Source of the DNA: Alisma plantago-aquatica
Taxonomy: Eukaryota; Streptophyta; Magnoliopsida; Alismatales; Alismataceae
Direction of reading: 5' to 3'
Length of the DNA: 64,000 nt
Assembly (NCBI GenBank): GCA_963693085.1
Contig: OY856409.1
Coordinates: forward strand, 1,336,850,915 to 1,336,914,914
Part shown: piece by piece, positions 12,017 through 23,501 of the stretch
Layout of the letters: the number at the start of each line of letters is the position of its first letter
Numbering within the stretch: position 1 is the first letter of the stretch
Translations under genes and position numbers: made by a program
Notes under the pieces: generated by a model
What the model was told of the DNA's origin: nothing
Seen by the model: the letters and a program-made list of their open reading frames with translations, nothing else
Database searches by the model: none

Positions 12017-12446
12017 ATGAAGCATAGATACAAATACAGGTATGGATACATGTACAATATGTAGTTACAACAATTTTTGGAAATATAGGATATGGGTATG
12101 GCGTGGATACGACGACTTTTTTAATGTCTTATAAAATTTCAACAGAAAATCAATTTATTTTTTTTGAAAAAACTGATTAAGACATTCCAATTTCAATAAC
12201 AATATATCAGGGGACTCTAGAGTTGGGGAGTCACACGGTTTTATGATTTTGAGGGATCACGCAAGTGGAGTGCTCCCTTGGCTGCTAAACGGGCTGGCCA
12301 TATCCCAAATGTATCCTGCTAATAAAAAAAATTGGATATGGCTTAAGAAGTATCTGTTACGTAATAGAGAGTATCTAGGGAGTATCAAATATTAGACATG
12401 TATTCGGTAGAAGTAGGATACCTATTTGGGAGTATCCATGCTTCAT
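12017..12446. mobile_element. Possible MITE with ATGAAGCAT(A/G)GATAC ends
   Basis: The segment starts ATGAAGCATAGATAC and ends with the inverse of ATGAAGCATGGATAC, a 15-bp terminal inverted repeat with one mismatch. The ends are rich in GGATA, GTATC and TACG words. No clear target duplication flanks it. A related end fragment is at 12945-13083. No coding capacity. The call rests only on the inverted ends and the second fragment. Confidence 0.5.
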
Positions 12447-12944
12447 GGGGGAGACAAAAGGGTGGGAATGCAATGTTTACCTTTAAAGGAGATGAAATAG
12501 ATATTCGTCTAGATAGAAATCAAGAATAAACAACAATGGATTTAGTCACCAAAACAAGAGGCACATTAACCAACAATATTAAATTGAAGCCTTCCAGAGA
12601 ATTTGGAGGACATCAATGTGCATAAAACTTGCACCTCAGCTAGGAAAATCATCGACAAGTACCATGTAAAGGTGAATGGACTGGGTTGCAATAAAGAACA
12701 AGTAATGATTAGACATTGAAATTCTCTTAAAAAGAGAAATCCCAAAAAATAGAGGAGGTAGAAACAATGAAGAGAAGTAAGATGGCATTTAGCAAGGGGA
12801 ATGGTGACTGACCTCGAACGAACTTCAGGGGAGCAAATGTGACAGCCTTGTTGCTAGCTGCTACTTAGCAAAGAGGTTGAGAACAGGAGTGGGTGTTAGG
12901 TGCTAATTGAGCCTGGCAATACCCAATTTTTCTTTTGCGTTTTT

Positions 12945-13083
12945 ACCAGCTGGATATGGTCCGGGTATGGCTTAAGAGTATCTGGTACGTATCCTGGAGT
13001 ATCCACGGAATATTGGTAACCAATACGTATTCGGTACGAGTATGAGACATGATTTGGAGTATCCATGCTTCATCATGCTTCAT
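12945..13083. repeat. Fragment related to the 12017-12446 element
   Basis: About 130 bp here repeats the right end of the possible MITE in the same orientation: GGTATGGCTTAAGAGTATCTG, ACGTATTCGGTA and GAGTATCCATGCTTCAT recur in order (compare 12335-12446). The left end is absent, so this looks like a truncated copy. Confidence 0.6.
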
Positions 13084-13722
13084 AGACATCAGATCAAACA
13101 TTCCGCATGGTGATGGTGATACAGACGAATAAAGATCTCCGGCTTGAAGGCCACACATTGGACGTGTGTTGTCTCGTCGCATGTCACCTACAAGAGGTGA
13201 GGATGTGAACGCCAATCACTGCATGCTGGGCGTGAAACCTGACAAGTCCAATTCATGTGTTAGAGTGCACTAGAAGGTTGGGCTCTCCACTCTTTGTACT
13301 GCACAACAAGGGAAGGATCGGTGGATCGCTGCAACAAATGTATGTGCCAGAGGCCATAGTGACAAATTTGGGATTCACAAGTTTTGAATTCTGGCTGAAA
13401 AAAATTAGAATGCGAAAAAAGCAGTAACATTTGGGAAAAAGCGATCACTTTCAGTCAACTATTTGGAAATAGTCAGGAATAAGTCAGCTATATATATACA
13501 GGGTGTTGATCCCATACGAGGCAAATTTCCATACGAGTGTGTGGGGATTAATTCCTGATCTCTCGTTCATCTTGCTTTAATATGGCACAACCTTCCTTTT
13601 CTTTACGGCAGATGACAAGACAATTCTCATTTTGTTCTGTCCTCGGCTCCTCTCTTCTAATATAATATTAGCTAACCGCGCCTTCACTCCATTTTGTTGT
13701 TGCGTCATACAACTCATCAGTT
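13084..13722. other. Intron 2 segment, no gene recognised
   Basis: About 0.6 kb between the short repeats and the LINE. The small open frames here have no recognisable motif. Confidence 0.5.
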
Positions 13723-13861
13723 ACAACTTAAAACGATCATCATCATCGTCATCGTCGTCGTAGCCTCAGTCCCAAGTCCCAACTATGTTGGGTCAGCTAC
13801 ATGGATCCTTCATTTCCAATCAGCTCTATCATGGGTCATATTCTGGTCGTGATGTAGAGAA

Positions 13862-14161
13862 TCAAAATCTCATATTCTGGTCGTGATGTAGAGATTCAAA
13901 ATCTTTCTTTATAAGCTCTTCCCATGTTAATTTAGGCCTTCCTCTTCTTCTACTAATTGTGCTCAACTCAATAGCATTACTTCGTATAGGCGCATTAGTT
14001 GGTCTGCGTTGCACATGTCCATACCATTTGAGCCGGCCCTCGCACAACTTGTCCTCAATGCTCGTCACCCCCACTTTATTCTTGATATAGTCATTTCTCA
14101 AGCGATCTTTTCTTGTCTTCCCACACATCCATCTCAGCATACACATTTCAGCCACGTTCAT
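13862..14161 (-). pseudogene. LINE C-terminal domain remnant
   Basis: This 99-codon stretch reads MCMLRWMCGKTRKDRLRND, then KLCEGRLKWYGHVQRR and RRRGRPKLTWEE, the conserved C-terminal segment of plant LINE reverse transcriptase proteins. Its upstream part continues at 14805 on the far side of MITE copy 2: the codons KMN just before the MITE join with VAEMCML after it. Confidence 0.88.
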
Positions 14162-14812
14162 CTCATAGTCACAATATACTCTGTTTTTTAATTAAAAAAA
14201 CGTGTTTAAAACGCGTATTATTCACCTGTCGTATATGAGGGCCATTTTAAACTCCAAACCGAATAATACGTTTTAAACGCGTTTAATTCGTGTATTGCGT
14301 TTTAAACGCGTTCAATACGTTTTTTTGCCGTTTTATACAGTTATGTACTTTTGCTTCACATTTTTTTTCCACGTCCTTTTTTATTTGCAGCAGGGTTCCA
14401 CTAAACCGTCCAACCTTCCTCCTCTATCCCCTAGCACATCCTAAGCCAGGAGGAGTAACCTTCAACATTCTACATGTATGCTCCATCTTCCTCCTCCATT
14501 CTCCCCCCTTCTTCCCTGATTTGTGCATGTTGCTTGCTGCTCCCATGTCTTCCCCTTCTTCCAATATAAGGGTAATCAGTTTGATGTTTTGTCATTTAAA
14601 TCATTATATGTGTGTACATATATGTTTGTATGTGTTTATGTATATATATATATATAATCCGTTTTTTGCCGACTTTTTCCCGAATAGTTGGCCGAACTTT
14701 TACCGTACGTTGACCGGTTTTTATCCAAATTTTCCGCATAATTCTTGATTTTCGAATTTTTCAGCTTAGCCGTACGTATCCCGAATATCGAATTTGTGAC
14801 TATGGTTCATCT
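14156..14812 (-). mobile_element. MITE copy 2, inserted in the LINE
   Basis: The element body is 14164-14804 (641 bp), with the same CATAGTCACAA terminal inverted repeats as copy 1, in opposite orientation. The 8-bp target duplication GTTCATCT is exact (14156-14163 and 14805-14812). It splits the LINE coding sequence, so this insertion is younger than the LINE. By eye it is well over 90 percent identical to copy 1. Confidence 0.9.
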
Positions 14813-14957
14813 TGTTGAGACCCTGTTTCTTCACCGCCCAACATTCACTCCCATAAAGCATGGCTGGCTATATAGCAGTTCTATAAAATTTGCATTTTCA
14901 TCTGAGAGGGATCTTCCGATCACATAATACTCCAATTGCACTCCTCCATTTCAACCA

Positions 14958-15905
14958 TTATGCAGTGATCCTGTGGCAAACGTCATTTTGGACATCCCCA
15001 TCTATTTGAATGATAAAACTCAGGTAATGAAATTTATCACATTTTGGTATGTCTACTCCGACCAACTTGGCTCCACCACTCACACTATGAGATTGGCTGA
15101 AATTGCAATGCATATACTTAGTTTTGCTCCTACCAATCATCAATCCATTTGATTCCAATGCCTTTCTCTAAAGTTCAACTTTATCATTCAATCCATCTTT
15201 AGTTTCATCAATCAATACAATATCATCAACAAATAACATACACCAAGGAATATCATCCTGAACATTCTTTGTCAACTCATCCATAACAAGAACGAACAAA
15301 TATGGGTTGAGTGTGGATCCTTGGTGTACCCCAACTGTGATAGGAAAAGTTGGTCTCTCCTCCATGAGTCATCACACTTGCAGTAGAGCTATCATACATG
15401 TCTTTAATCAAGTCAATGTATTGGATTGACACACCTTTTTTCTTCAAAACCATCCACACCACTTCCTTGGGTACTTGATCATAAGCCTTTTCCAAATCAA
15501 TAAAAACCATATGAAGATCTCTTTTGCTTTCTCTATACTTCTCCATAAGCGTCCTTATTAGAAAGATAACATCTATTATTGATCTTCCAGGCATGAAACC
15601 AAATTGATTGTTTGATATCTGCGTTATAGATCATAACCTTTGCTCAATAATCCTCTCCTGAAGCTTCATTGTGTGATTCATCAACTTGATACCTCTATAG
15701 TTTGTGCAGCTTTGAACATCACCTTTGTTCTTGTAGATGGGGACTATAGTACTATTTCTATATTCATCCGATATCTTCTTGGTCTTCATGATCTTGTTAA
15801 AGAAATTTGTTAAGCACATAACTCCTTCATCCCCCATACGCTTCCATACATCAATGGAAATATCGTCTGGTTCGCATGCCTTTCTCATTTTCATCTTTTC
15901 AAAGC
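14958..15905 (-). pseudogene. LINE reverse transcriptase remnant
   Basis: Successive frames encode the RT fingers and palm: RKACEPDDISIDVWKRMGDE (15631-15894), [18 protein letters not shown] (15277-15594), [20 protein letters not shown] and LFVDDIVLIDET (15168-15365), with the FVDD catalytic box intact, then RSKTKYMHCNF (14958-15158). Frame changes and a stop between pieces show decay. Confidence 0.88.
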
Positions 15906-16028
15906 ATTCTTAACCTCAAATAGTGAAACTCGTCATGTGTAAATGATATCTCTTGTATTCATGTCACATGAGTCGCTAACATTATTTACAATATCCCCAT
16001 TGAAAAGCTTATGGAAGTGATTTCTCCA

Positions 16029-16034
16029 TTGGTT

Positions 16035-16072
<38 letters not shown>

Positions 16073-16200
16073 CCATCATCATCTAAGCCTCAGTCCCAAC
16101 TTTGTTGGGGTCGACTACAAGCCATTTTATATGTATCTTTCCCCCCCTTCTATTATACAAGCCATTATATATCTATCTTTTCCCCCTTCTCTTATGTCCA
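16029..16200. repeat. (CAT)n microsatellite and second LINE 3' tail inside the LINE
   Basis: Positions 16033-16083 are an almost pure run of CAT/ATC triplets, followed by CCTCAGTCCCAACTTTGTTG, a second copy of the LINE 3' terminal motif seen at 13757. After it, two imperfect copies of about 38 bp (around 16123-16160 and 16161-16198, each with a CCCCCTTCT core) lie in tandem. The simplest reading is a short 5'-truncated LINE copy inserted into the older LINE with local duplication. Confidence 0.65.
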
Positions 16201-17310
16201 ACTTCTTATAAATATCATCAAAGTATCTAGACCTTGCCTCCTGAACAACCTTTTTAGCTTCTTTCTTTGCTTGCTTGTATCTCTGGAACATTGCATCATA
16301 TCGAGGTTTAGGCAAGCTCCTATAGATTTCCCTTTTCAGTTTAATAGCCTTATGTACTTCATCATTCCACCACCAAATCTTTTTCTGTGGAGGCCCACAA
16401 CCTTTGGACTCCCCCAAAACCTGTTTAGTAATTTTTGTTATGCAGGAGTTCATGTTAGCCACATAGTATTAACATAAGACTCCAAGTTCCAAGTTCCCCC
16501 CTTGATGAGTTTATCAGGAAAAGTCAATTTTTTTTCTCTTTTAAGATTCCACCACTTTATCCTGCTATCTTGCTTTCTGTTATGCTTGCCTTTATTGATC
16601 TTCATGTTAATATCCAAAACCACCAACCTATGTTGGGTTGTGAGTTCTTCACCAGGAATCACTTTACAATCCTTGCATAGTTTACGATCCACCCGCCTCG
16701 TAAGGAGATAATCAATTTGGCTACAATTGTGCCCACTATTGAAAGTAATCTTATGAGTTTCTCTTTTCTTGAAATGGGTGTTTGTCAAAATCATATCATA
16801 TGCAACTGTAAAGTCTAATATCCTCTCTCCATTTTTGCTGCCATATCCAAAACCACCATGAACTCTCTCATATCCAACATTGCTATTCCCCACATGGCCA
16901 TTTAAATCACTCCCAATAATGATCTTCTCATCTGTTGATATTCCCTGCATTAGTTCATCCATGTCATCCCAAAAATCCTTCTTAGCCTCCTCGCTAAGGC
17001 CAACTTGGGGGGCATAAGCACTAATAATGTTAACAATCTTCCCCCAAGAACAACCTTGATAGCTATGATTCTATCACCCATCCTAGTGATCTTGACAACA
17101 TCATCCTTCAACATCTTATCAACAATAATACCTACACTATTTCTATGTTTATCAATACCTGTATACCATATTTTTTATTATGTGTCTTCAATCTCTCTAC
17201 AACGTTCCCCTATCCACTTGATTTCCTACAAGCAAGCTATATTGACTTTTCTTCTCATCAGGGTATCCACTATCTCCAAAGATTTCCCTGTCAAAGAGCC
17301 AATATTCTAA
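16201..17310 (-). pseudogene. LINE endonuclease remnant
   Basis: The - strand encodes an EEP-type endonuclease. Pieces from N to C are IGSLTGKSLEIVDTLMRRKV, IIVDKMLKDDVVKITRMGDR, VNIISAYAPQVGLSEEAKKD, IIIGSDLNGHVG and HNCSQIDYLL (16450-16962), then a linker with KKIWWWNDEVHKAIK (16127-16462). The SDLNG and YAPQ motifs are typical of plant LINE endonucleases. Several stops interrupt the N-terminal part. Confidence 0.85.
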
Positions 17311-17784
17311 GATCCAACTCTAATCTTTTTTGTGGAACTTGCTTCTTTACATGCCTTCGTCGAAAATGTTGCCTGTGCACATTTTTCACTACATCCGGGG
17401 CCCAGGCAATGATACAACGGGACTAGCTTCTTTACCCACACCCGTCCTAGATGTGGTAACCCTTGCACATTTTTCACTACATCCGGGCAATGATGCATCG
17501 AGACTAGCTATTTTACCCACACCTATCCAAGATGTGGAAACCCTCTCGTCCTTTAATACAATCGCACACCGTTGTATTGAAACCCCTTGCATATTAATCC
17601 TTACACCCGGGTGCCGATACAGTGCGTCGCTAGGTAGGGATGCTCCATATTTTTTATAAGGATCCAGTCATAGAAAGAGTGACGGTTTTTTATGGCTGGC
17701 TGTCAACCTACCGCCAACCCTCCTTTGCCCGGGCTTGGGACCGACTACATTTGCACAAAATGTACAAAACATAGGCGGAGTTTC
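17311..17784 (-). other. LINE 5' untranslated region with tandem units
   Basis: Upstream of the endonuclease is GC-richer DNA in which the block containing TTTTTCACTACATCCGGG recurs (about 17380-17400 and 17468-17487), each followed by a CAATGAT...GACTAGCT unit. These tandem, promoter-like units are usual for LINE 5' ends (inference). Confidence 0.6.
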
Positions 17785-17798
17785 ACAACTTAAACGAT

Positions 17799-19143
17799 AC
17801 ATGTGAAAAATAGTTTTGATCATATATTCAATTTGTTAAATAAACGAAAGTCCTAACTCCCTTTATTCCATTATCTGATTGCCATATCCCCTATTTAATT
17901 TATAGTTAAAGAAAGTCAATATGTCATTGCGAAGCCCCTGCGTGGTTGTTTATGTTTTGAAGAGACATAAAACACATGAAGAAATAAAGTAAAGTGTCAA
18001 AATGTCTATTTCAAGTTGGTTATGGTAAGTTGTTTATATGATCGATGTAAGATTATTCAACTCACGATTCGAAAACTTGAAACCATATATGATTTTATAC
18101 TGTCTACTTTGGAACATAATATAGATTTCATAGTCATATATATATGTTTAGATAGTATTCAATTTCACACCAAGTTAACATCTGAACTGTCTAAAAGTGT
18201 CCTCTTAAAACCCACTCAGATTGACAAAATTTGAAACCAAACCAATTTAACAACTTATTTACTTGGTACTTACATTTTTTAGAAATAGTGTGTATTAATG
18301 TTTAATGAGAATAATTACATAACCACTTTCGTATTCTTCATTCTTAATAAATGACACATAAAATATTTATGACTAGGGATGTTAGCAGTGTAGGCATAGT
18401 TTATTGTTGAAATCATAACACTATATGACAACATGTTATACTCTATAATCACAGTATGTAAAATATTTTACACTATAATCACCATTATCAATGCGGTGTT
18501 TAAAATGAAAATTATACGAGCACTAAAAAAACAATTGCACCACACTGCGTGATATAAATGTGATTTATCTAATATTTTTTAATCTTCATGTTTAAGTAAT
18601 ATGATGTGAAAAAAATCACTATAACGGTGAGCGGAGAATATACTAAAATTTAATATTGTATATTGTGCTAAACAGTGATGAACCAACATTAATGTTTATG
18701 AACACATAAAATATAGATATAATTACAATGCTTTGTAAATACCAAGTGATAAAATATTCTAATGTGACTTTTAACCCCAAGGAATTTATTAAAGTTATAA
18801 TTGTACCACACTAAAATATTTTTTTAAAGAAGTAACATCCGCACCTTGACCACTTGTTGAGGCTATAATGGTTGAAAAAACATTATGAATATCTACAAAT
18901 ATGATTGTTTCTTCACATCTTTGTTGTCCTTATTATATATTATACAGTAAAAAAACAATTTTTTTAATATTTTTCATATTTACACTTACAACAAAGTAAT
19001 CGTATAAAAGTGAATGGAACTTCTGTTGTAAAAAATAAACTAGAATTCACAGAAAATAAATTTCATGTAACATTTGACTTACACCAAACTAATTAGAGTC
19101 TTATAGAAAGAACTGACATCGTATATGGTCACTTCAATTAGGG
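17799..19143. other. AT-rich intron segment, nothing recognised
   Basis: About 1.3 kb of strongly AT-rich sequence between the LINE and copia B. I see no open frame with a motif, no paired repeats and no RNA gene. Confidence 0.55.
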
Positions 19144-19148
19144 TTGTC

Positions 19149-19299
19149 TGTGAACGTATGTTGTAAGGCTGCTTGCAATGCAACTTGTGTGAGGGTTCAA
19201 GACCACTCACCCTTTTATTAATACAACTGGAGAAATTACATAGAGGTCCAACAATATATAGAAATTACAAATAACAAAATATAAAGAAATATATTAACA
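19149..19299 (-). repeat. 3' LTR of copia B
   Basis: A 151-bp LTR starting TGTGAACG and ending ATTAACA, paired with 24058-24207. Confidence 0.93.
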
Positions 19300-19306
19300 C
19301 TCCCCC

Positions 19307-21311
19307 TCAAGCTGGAGCGTACACATCGTGTATGCCCAGCTTGTTGCAAAATCTCTGAAATGTTGCTAGACTCGATGGCTTTGTGAGGACGTCTGCAAGT
19401 TGATCTTCAGATTTGACATGCGGAGTCACCACCTTGCCATTCTTGATCTGATCTCTGATGAAGTGCCTGTCAACCTCTATATGTTTAGTGCGCTCATGGA
19501 AGACTGGATTCTTGGCAATGTAGATAGCAGCCTGATTGTCACATTTGAGCTCTGTGGGAGACGAAACAAAAATTTTTAACTCAGAAAGTACAGATTGAAC
19601 CCTCTGCAACTCGCAACAGGCATGAGCCATTGCTCAATACTCAGCTTCCGTGCTTGATCTAGCCACAACATTCTGCTTTTTACTTTTCCAATGATAAGGT
19701 GATTTCCCATAAACGTGCAATGCTCAGAAGTAGACCTCCTGTCATTCAGATAACAAGCCCGTCTGCATCTGCATAACCAGTAAGAACAAGAGTAGACACA
19801 TGAGTCTTGGGTCTATAGTAGGTGATCCCCTTACTGGGTGCACCCTTCAGATATCTCAAAATACGACAGACTGCCATCTAGTGTGACTGTTGTGGTGAGC
19901 TCATATGCTGACTCACCACACCTACAACAAAAGAAATATCAGGGCGAGTAACTGTCAGGTATATCAACTTCCCAACAATTATCCTGTAGTAACCTGGATC
20001 TGGATAATCATTATCATCAGTCATCTCCTTCACATGATAGTCCATAGGAGTACACACCGGCTTGGATTCACTCATGCCAGCTTCCTGCACTAAATCCAAC
20101 ACATATTTCCTATGAGACAAATGAGTACCTGCATGAGATCTAAGTACTTCAATGCCCAGAAAATATCTCAGTTTGCCCAAATCCTTTGTATGAAAGTGTC
20201 CCTGCAATCCTTCCTTCACACGCGATATGCCTGTAGAATCGCTGCCAGTGATAACTATATCATCAACATATACAACAATAATGATGGATCCAAGAGAAGA
20301 GCTAGAATAAAATAAGGAGTGATCAATCACAGAACGAGAGAAGCCCATCTTTAGCACAACATCACTGAACTTGTCAAACCATGCTCTAGGAGATTATTTC
20401 AACACGTAGATGGCTTTCTTCAATCTACACACCTTCTGACACTCCCCTTGAGCAACAAAACCAGGAGGTTGCTCCATGTACACCTTTTCTTATAGATCAC
20501 CATGGAGAAAGGCATTCTTGACATCAAGCTGAAATAGAGGCCAGTCAAAGGTAGTAGCCAGAGAGATAAGAATCCACACTGAGTGCAGACGAGCCATTGG
20601 TGAAAAGGTCTTAAAGAAATCAACTCCATATGTCTGAGTATAACCCTTTGCTACCAGTCTAGCCTTCAACCTCTCAACTGAACCATCTGGATTATGTTTT
20701 ACTGTGAATACCCATCTGCAACCCACAACATTTTTCCTTGGAGGTAAGTCAACAAGATCCCAGGTGTTGTTTTGTAGAAGAGCAGACATTTCCATATGCA
20801 TCGCCTGTTTCCAGCCAATATCCTTCATAGCATCAAGATGAGTTCTTGGAATGACCACAGAATCAATCCTAAGAACAAATGACCGGGCCTGCTTGGATAA
20901 TTTCAACAAACAACACACATTTGAAATAGGATGTCGAATAGTACAGGAACGAGTACCTTTGCGAACAACAATGGGAACATCAATGTCAGATGGTTCTGTA
21001 GAAATCTCTCGAGTAGAGGAAGATGGGGAAGGCTCAGAGACTGGAGTCGCTACCTCTTCTGGATCCCGCTTGCCTCGTCTGCTATAAGCATGTTGATATT
21101 GTTGAATTAATGTATCACCTGCTGGTTGCTCTTCCTGAATGATAGTATAGTCGGGAATGATAGGTGGCACTCTCTCACCGATGTTTGATGGTGGCACTCT
21201 CTCACTTTTACACAATTGCTCCCCCTTACTGGGAACACTAGAGAAATATGGTGTGAATTCATGGAAAGTTACATCCCGAGACACATACGGCGGAGACTGG
21301 GACAATAGCAC
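19307..21311 (-). pseudogene. Copia B reverse transcriptase and RNase H remnant
   Basis: The frame 20490-21311 carries the RT N-terminus ([41 protein letters not shown]) and stops. The frame 19878-20357 carries the palm with VVYVDDIVITGSD (YVDD intact) and LGKLRYFLGIEVLRS. The 107-codon frame 19307-19630 is RNase H ([20 protein letters not shown]). A few single-base defects separate the parts. Confidence 0.9.
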
Positions 21312-22065
21312 TTGTATCCTTTGTTAGTGTTGGAGTACCCAAGAAAGAGAGTCCCAATAGACCTAGGGGACAATTTATCAGTCTTAGGATCAAAATTGTG
21401 GACAAATGAAGTACACCCAAACACTCTGAGAGGAACAAGGAAAGGCTAATCTTTTGAACGTAAGATAGAAAAAGGGGTACGTCCGTGAAGCACCGAAGAG
21501 GGTTGCCTGTTGATAAGAAAACATGCAGTAAGTAAAGCATCAGACCATATCTCTTAGGGACATTGGATTGAAACATAATAGTCCTGGTAATATCAAGAAG
21601 ATGACGATTTTTACGCTCAGCTACTCCATTTTGTTGAGGAGTGTGAGGACAAGACGTACGATGAATCATCCCAACAAAGCTATAAAAACCAGCCATAACA
21701 GTTTGAACATATAATTCCAAGGCATTATCAGATTGAAGAATTTTAATATTGCAATCAAATTGAACTTTTATTTCTTGATGAAAATGCTTGACAATGGATA
21801 ACACAAACTCTTGACTCTTTAATAAATAAATCCATTTCATGCGAGAAAAATCATCCACAAAGGAAATAAAATAGCAAAAACCATTATAACTATTGGTCTT
21901 TATAGGACCCCAAACATCACTGTGGACTAACTCAAAGGGACAAGATGCCCGTTTATTGACACGACTGGGATAAGTCAGTCTATGATGTTTTCCCAATTGA
22001 CATGACTGACACTCTAATGAAGACACTTGGGATAACTCAGGTTCTAACTTTCTCAAGCTCTCCAA
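21259..22065 (-). pseudogene. Copia B integrase remnant
   Basis: This 268-codon frame holds the GAG-pre-integrase end (CQSCQLGKHHRLTYPSR), VHSDVWGPI, FVDDFSRMKW, LQSDNALELY and [16 protein letters not shown]. The N-terminal zinc-binding cysteines and the DDE-core landmarks are visible. After about residue 165 the frame shifts, so the integrase C-terminal region is garbled here and continues in another frame. Confidence 0.9.
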
Positions 22066-23501
22066 TGACGGATGTCCATATCTGTAGTGCCATAGTAAGG
22101 GAGAACGCTCAAAAGGATAGCCGGAGCAGGAGCAAATACTTGGCGAGGCAGACTGTCACCATGGAGGAGGTAGACATCACCTTTCCTAGGCCCCCCACCA
22201 ATCGTCCTCATACTCTTGAGATCCTGTAATACAAAGCAAGAAGGCCCAAACGTCACTGTACAGTTCGTAGTATCAACTAATTTTGCAACAGAGAGAAGAT
22301 TAAAAGGAAACGCAGGCACATAGTGGACATATTTAAGATTAATTTTAGGAGTAAGAGAAACAGATCCACTTGGTAACACTCTCCTCGTTGAACCATCTGC
22401 TACGGTCACATATTTGTGAGGAATATGTGAGTCAATGGAGTGAAGTAGTCTCCTCATACCGGTCATATGCTGTGATGCTCCAGAATCAACCACCCATGAA
22501 GAAGTTGAAGCAGAAGCCCGTAGGGAGGTAGCCTGATTACCAGTGGTAGAAGCCAGATTTGCAGAGGAAGAAGAAGATCCCACACTCATATGCTGTGTAG
22601 CTAGAATAAATCTATCATATTCTTCCTTTGTGAGTGTGATGCCAAAAGAACCAAAACTTGATGCAGACGGCTCAGAAGACTCTGTAGTACTTGCATAGTT
22701 TGCTGCCCCCACAGGTGGTGCAGCAAGTCTTCCATGCTTCTTCCAACACTTCTCAACAGTGTGTCCAGGTTTGTCACAGAAGGTGCACTTGGAACGTGCT
22801 CCACGTCCTCGTCCCATACCTGTACAGCCTCCTCGAACTACAACGACTACAGATGCATGAGAATCTCCAGAAGGCGAGAATGTTGTAGAATCAACTGGTT
22901 CAAAATTTGATTGTAGAATTCTCGAGTAGGCTTCTTCCAGGCTGGGAAGTTTGTCAGAAGCGAGGATGACACTGCAGGCTGAACTGCAAGACGAATTCAA
23001 ACCCGATAAAAACTTTGCAGTAGTCAAGTCATCTCTGTCTTTGACTTGTTCTTGGACGGTCACTGGATGATAAAAGCTAAGCTCCTGAGCAATACCTTGG
23101 ATCACTCCGAAATATTCTTCTAAAGGCTTGTCTCCCTGTCGTTCGGCGAAGAGTCGATCATATATCATAAACTGACGAAGAGCATTCTTTTCCTGAGAGT
23201 AATGCTTCTTCACATCATCCCATATGTCTTTGGCAATAGTATAGAACAGGAACCTAGCAGTAATAGCAGGTTCCATGCTGCCCCATAGGCAGGTCTTCAC
23301 CTGACTATTATGACGTTTCCATTCAGCATAGCCTTTGTCAGTAGAAGCAGGAGGATCAAAATCAACATGCCGTGCTTTATCTCGGGATTCTAACACTGTA
23401 TGGACAATATTCATCCACAAGAGATAATTTTTCCAGTTAAGCTTGATGGAGGGGATAGGCGACATCTCGTTGTAGATAGTAGATGCTTTGGTGTCCTCCA
23501 T
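22053..23501 (-). CDS. Copia B gag-protease open reading frame
   Basis: An unbroken 482-codon frame starts at the ATG at 23501. It holds the capsid region (LNWKNYLLWMNIV, AKDIWDDVKKHYS), a zinc knuckle CTFCDKPGHTVEKC (CX2CX4HX4C), and the protease active site VVDSGASQHMTG with intact DSGA. It ends in the protease to integrase linker. The rest of pol is broken, so this can at most give a truncated polyprotein. Gag alone could still package RNA (inference). Confidence 0.9.
   Translation of the reverse strand: MEDTKASTIYNEMSPIPSIKLNWKNYLLWMNIVHTVLESRDKARHVDFDPPASTDKGYAEWKRHNSQVKTCLWGSMEPAITARFLFYTIAKDIWDDVKKHYSQEKNALRQFMIYDRLFAERQGDKPLEEYFGVIQGIAQELSFYHPVTVQEQVKDRDDLTTAKFLSGLNSSCSSACSVILASDKLPSLEEAYSRILQSNFEPVDSTTFSPSGDSHASVVVVVRGGCTGMGRGRGARSKCTFCDKPGHTVEKCWKKHGRLAAPPVGAANYASTTESSEPSASSFGSFGITLTKEEYDRFILATQHMSVGSSSSSANLASTTGNQATSLRASASTSSWVVDSGASQHMTGMRRLLHSIDSHIPHKYVTVADGSTRRVLPSGSVSLTPKINLKYVHYVPAFPFNLLSVAKLVDTTNCTVTFGPSCFVLQDLKSMRTIGGGPRKGDVYLLHGDSLPRQVFAPAPAILLSVLPYYGTTDMDIRHWRA

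Larger units (their letters stand above)
13738..17784 (-). mobile_element. LINE (non-LTR) retrotransposon, degenerate, nearly full length
   Basis: A - strand non-LTR element with an endonuclease followed by a reverse transcriptase. Its 3' end at 13738 is a GATGATGATGACG-type tail preceded by the plant LINE 3' motif read on the + strand as CCTCAGTCCCAAGTCCCAAC. Near-identical 14-15 bp flanks, ACAACTTAAAACGAT (13723-13737) and ACAACTTAAACGAT (17785-17798), are a good target duplication. The body is interrupted by MITE copy 2 and by a second LINE-tail insertion near 16030-16140. The polyprotein is broken by several stops. Confidence 0.87.
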
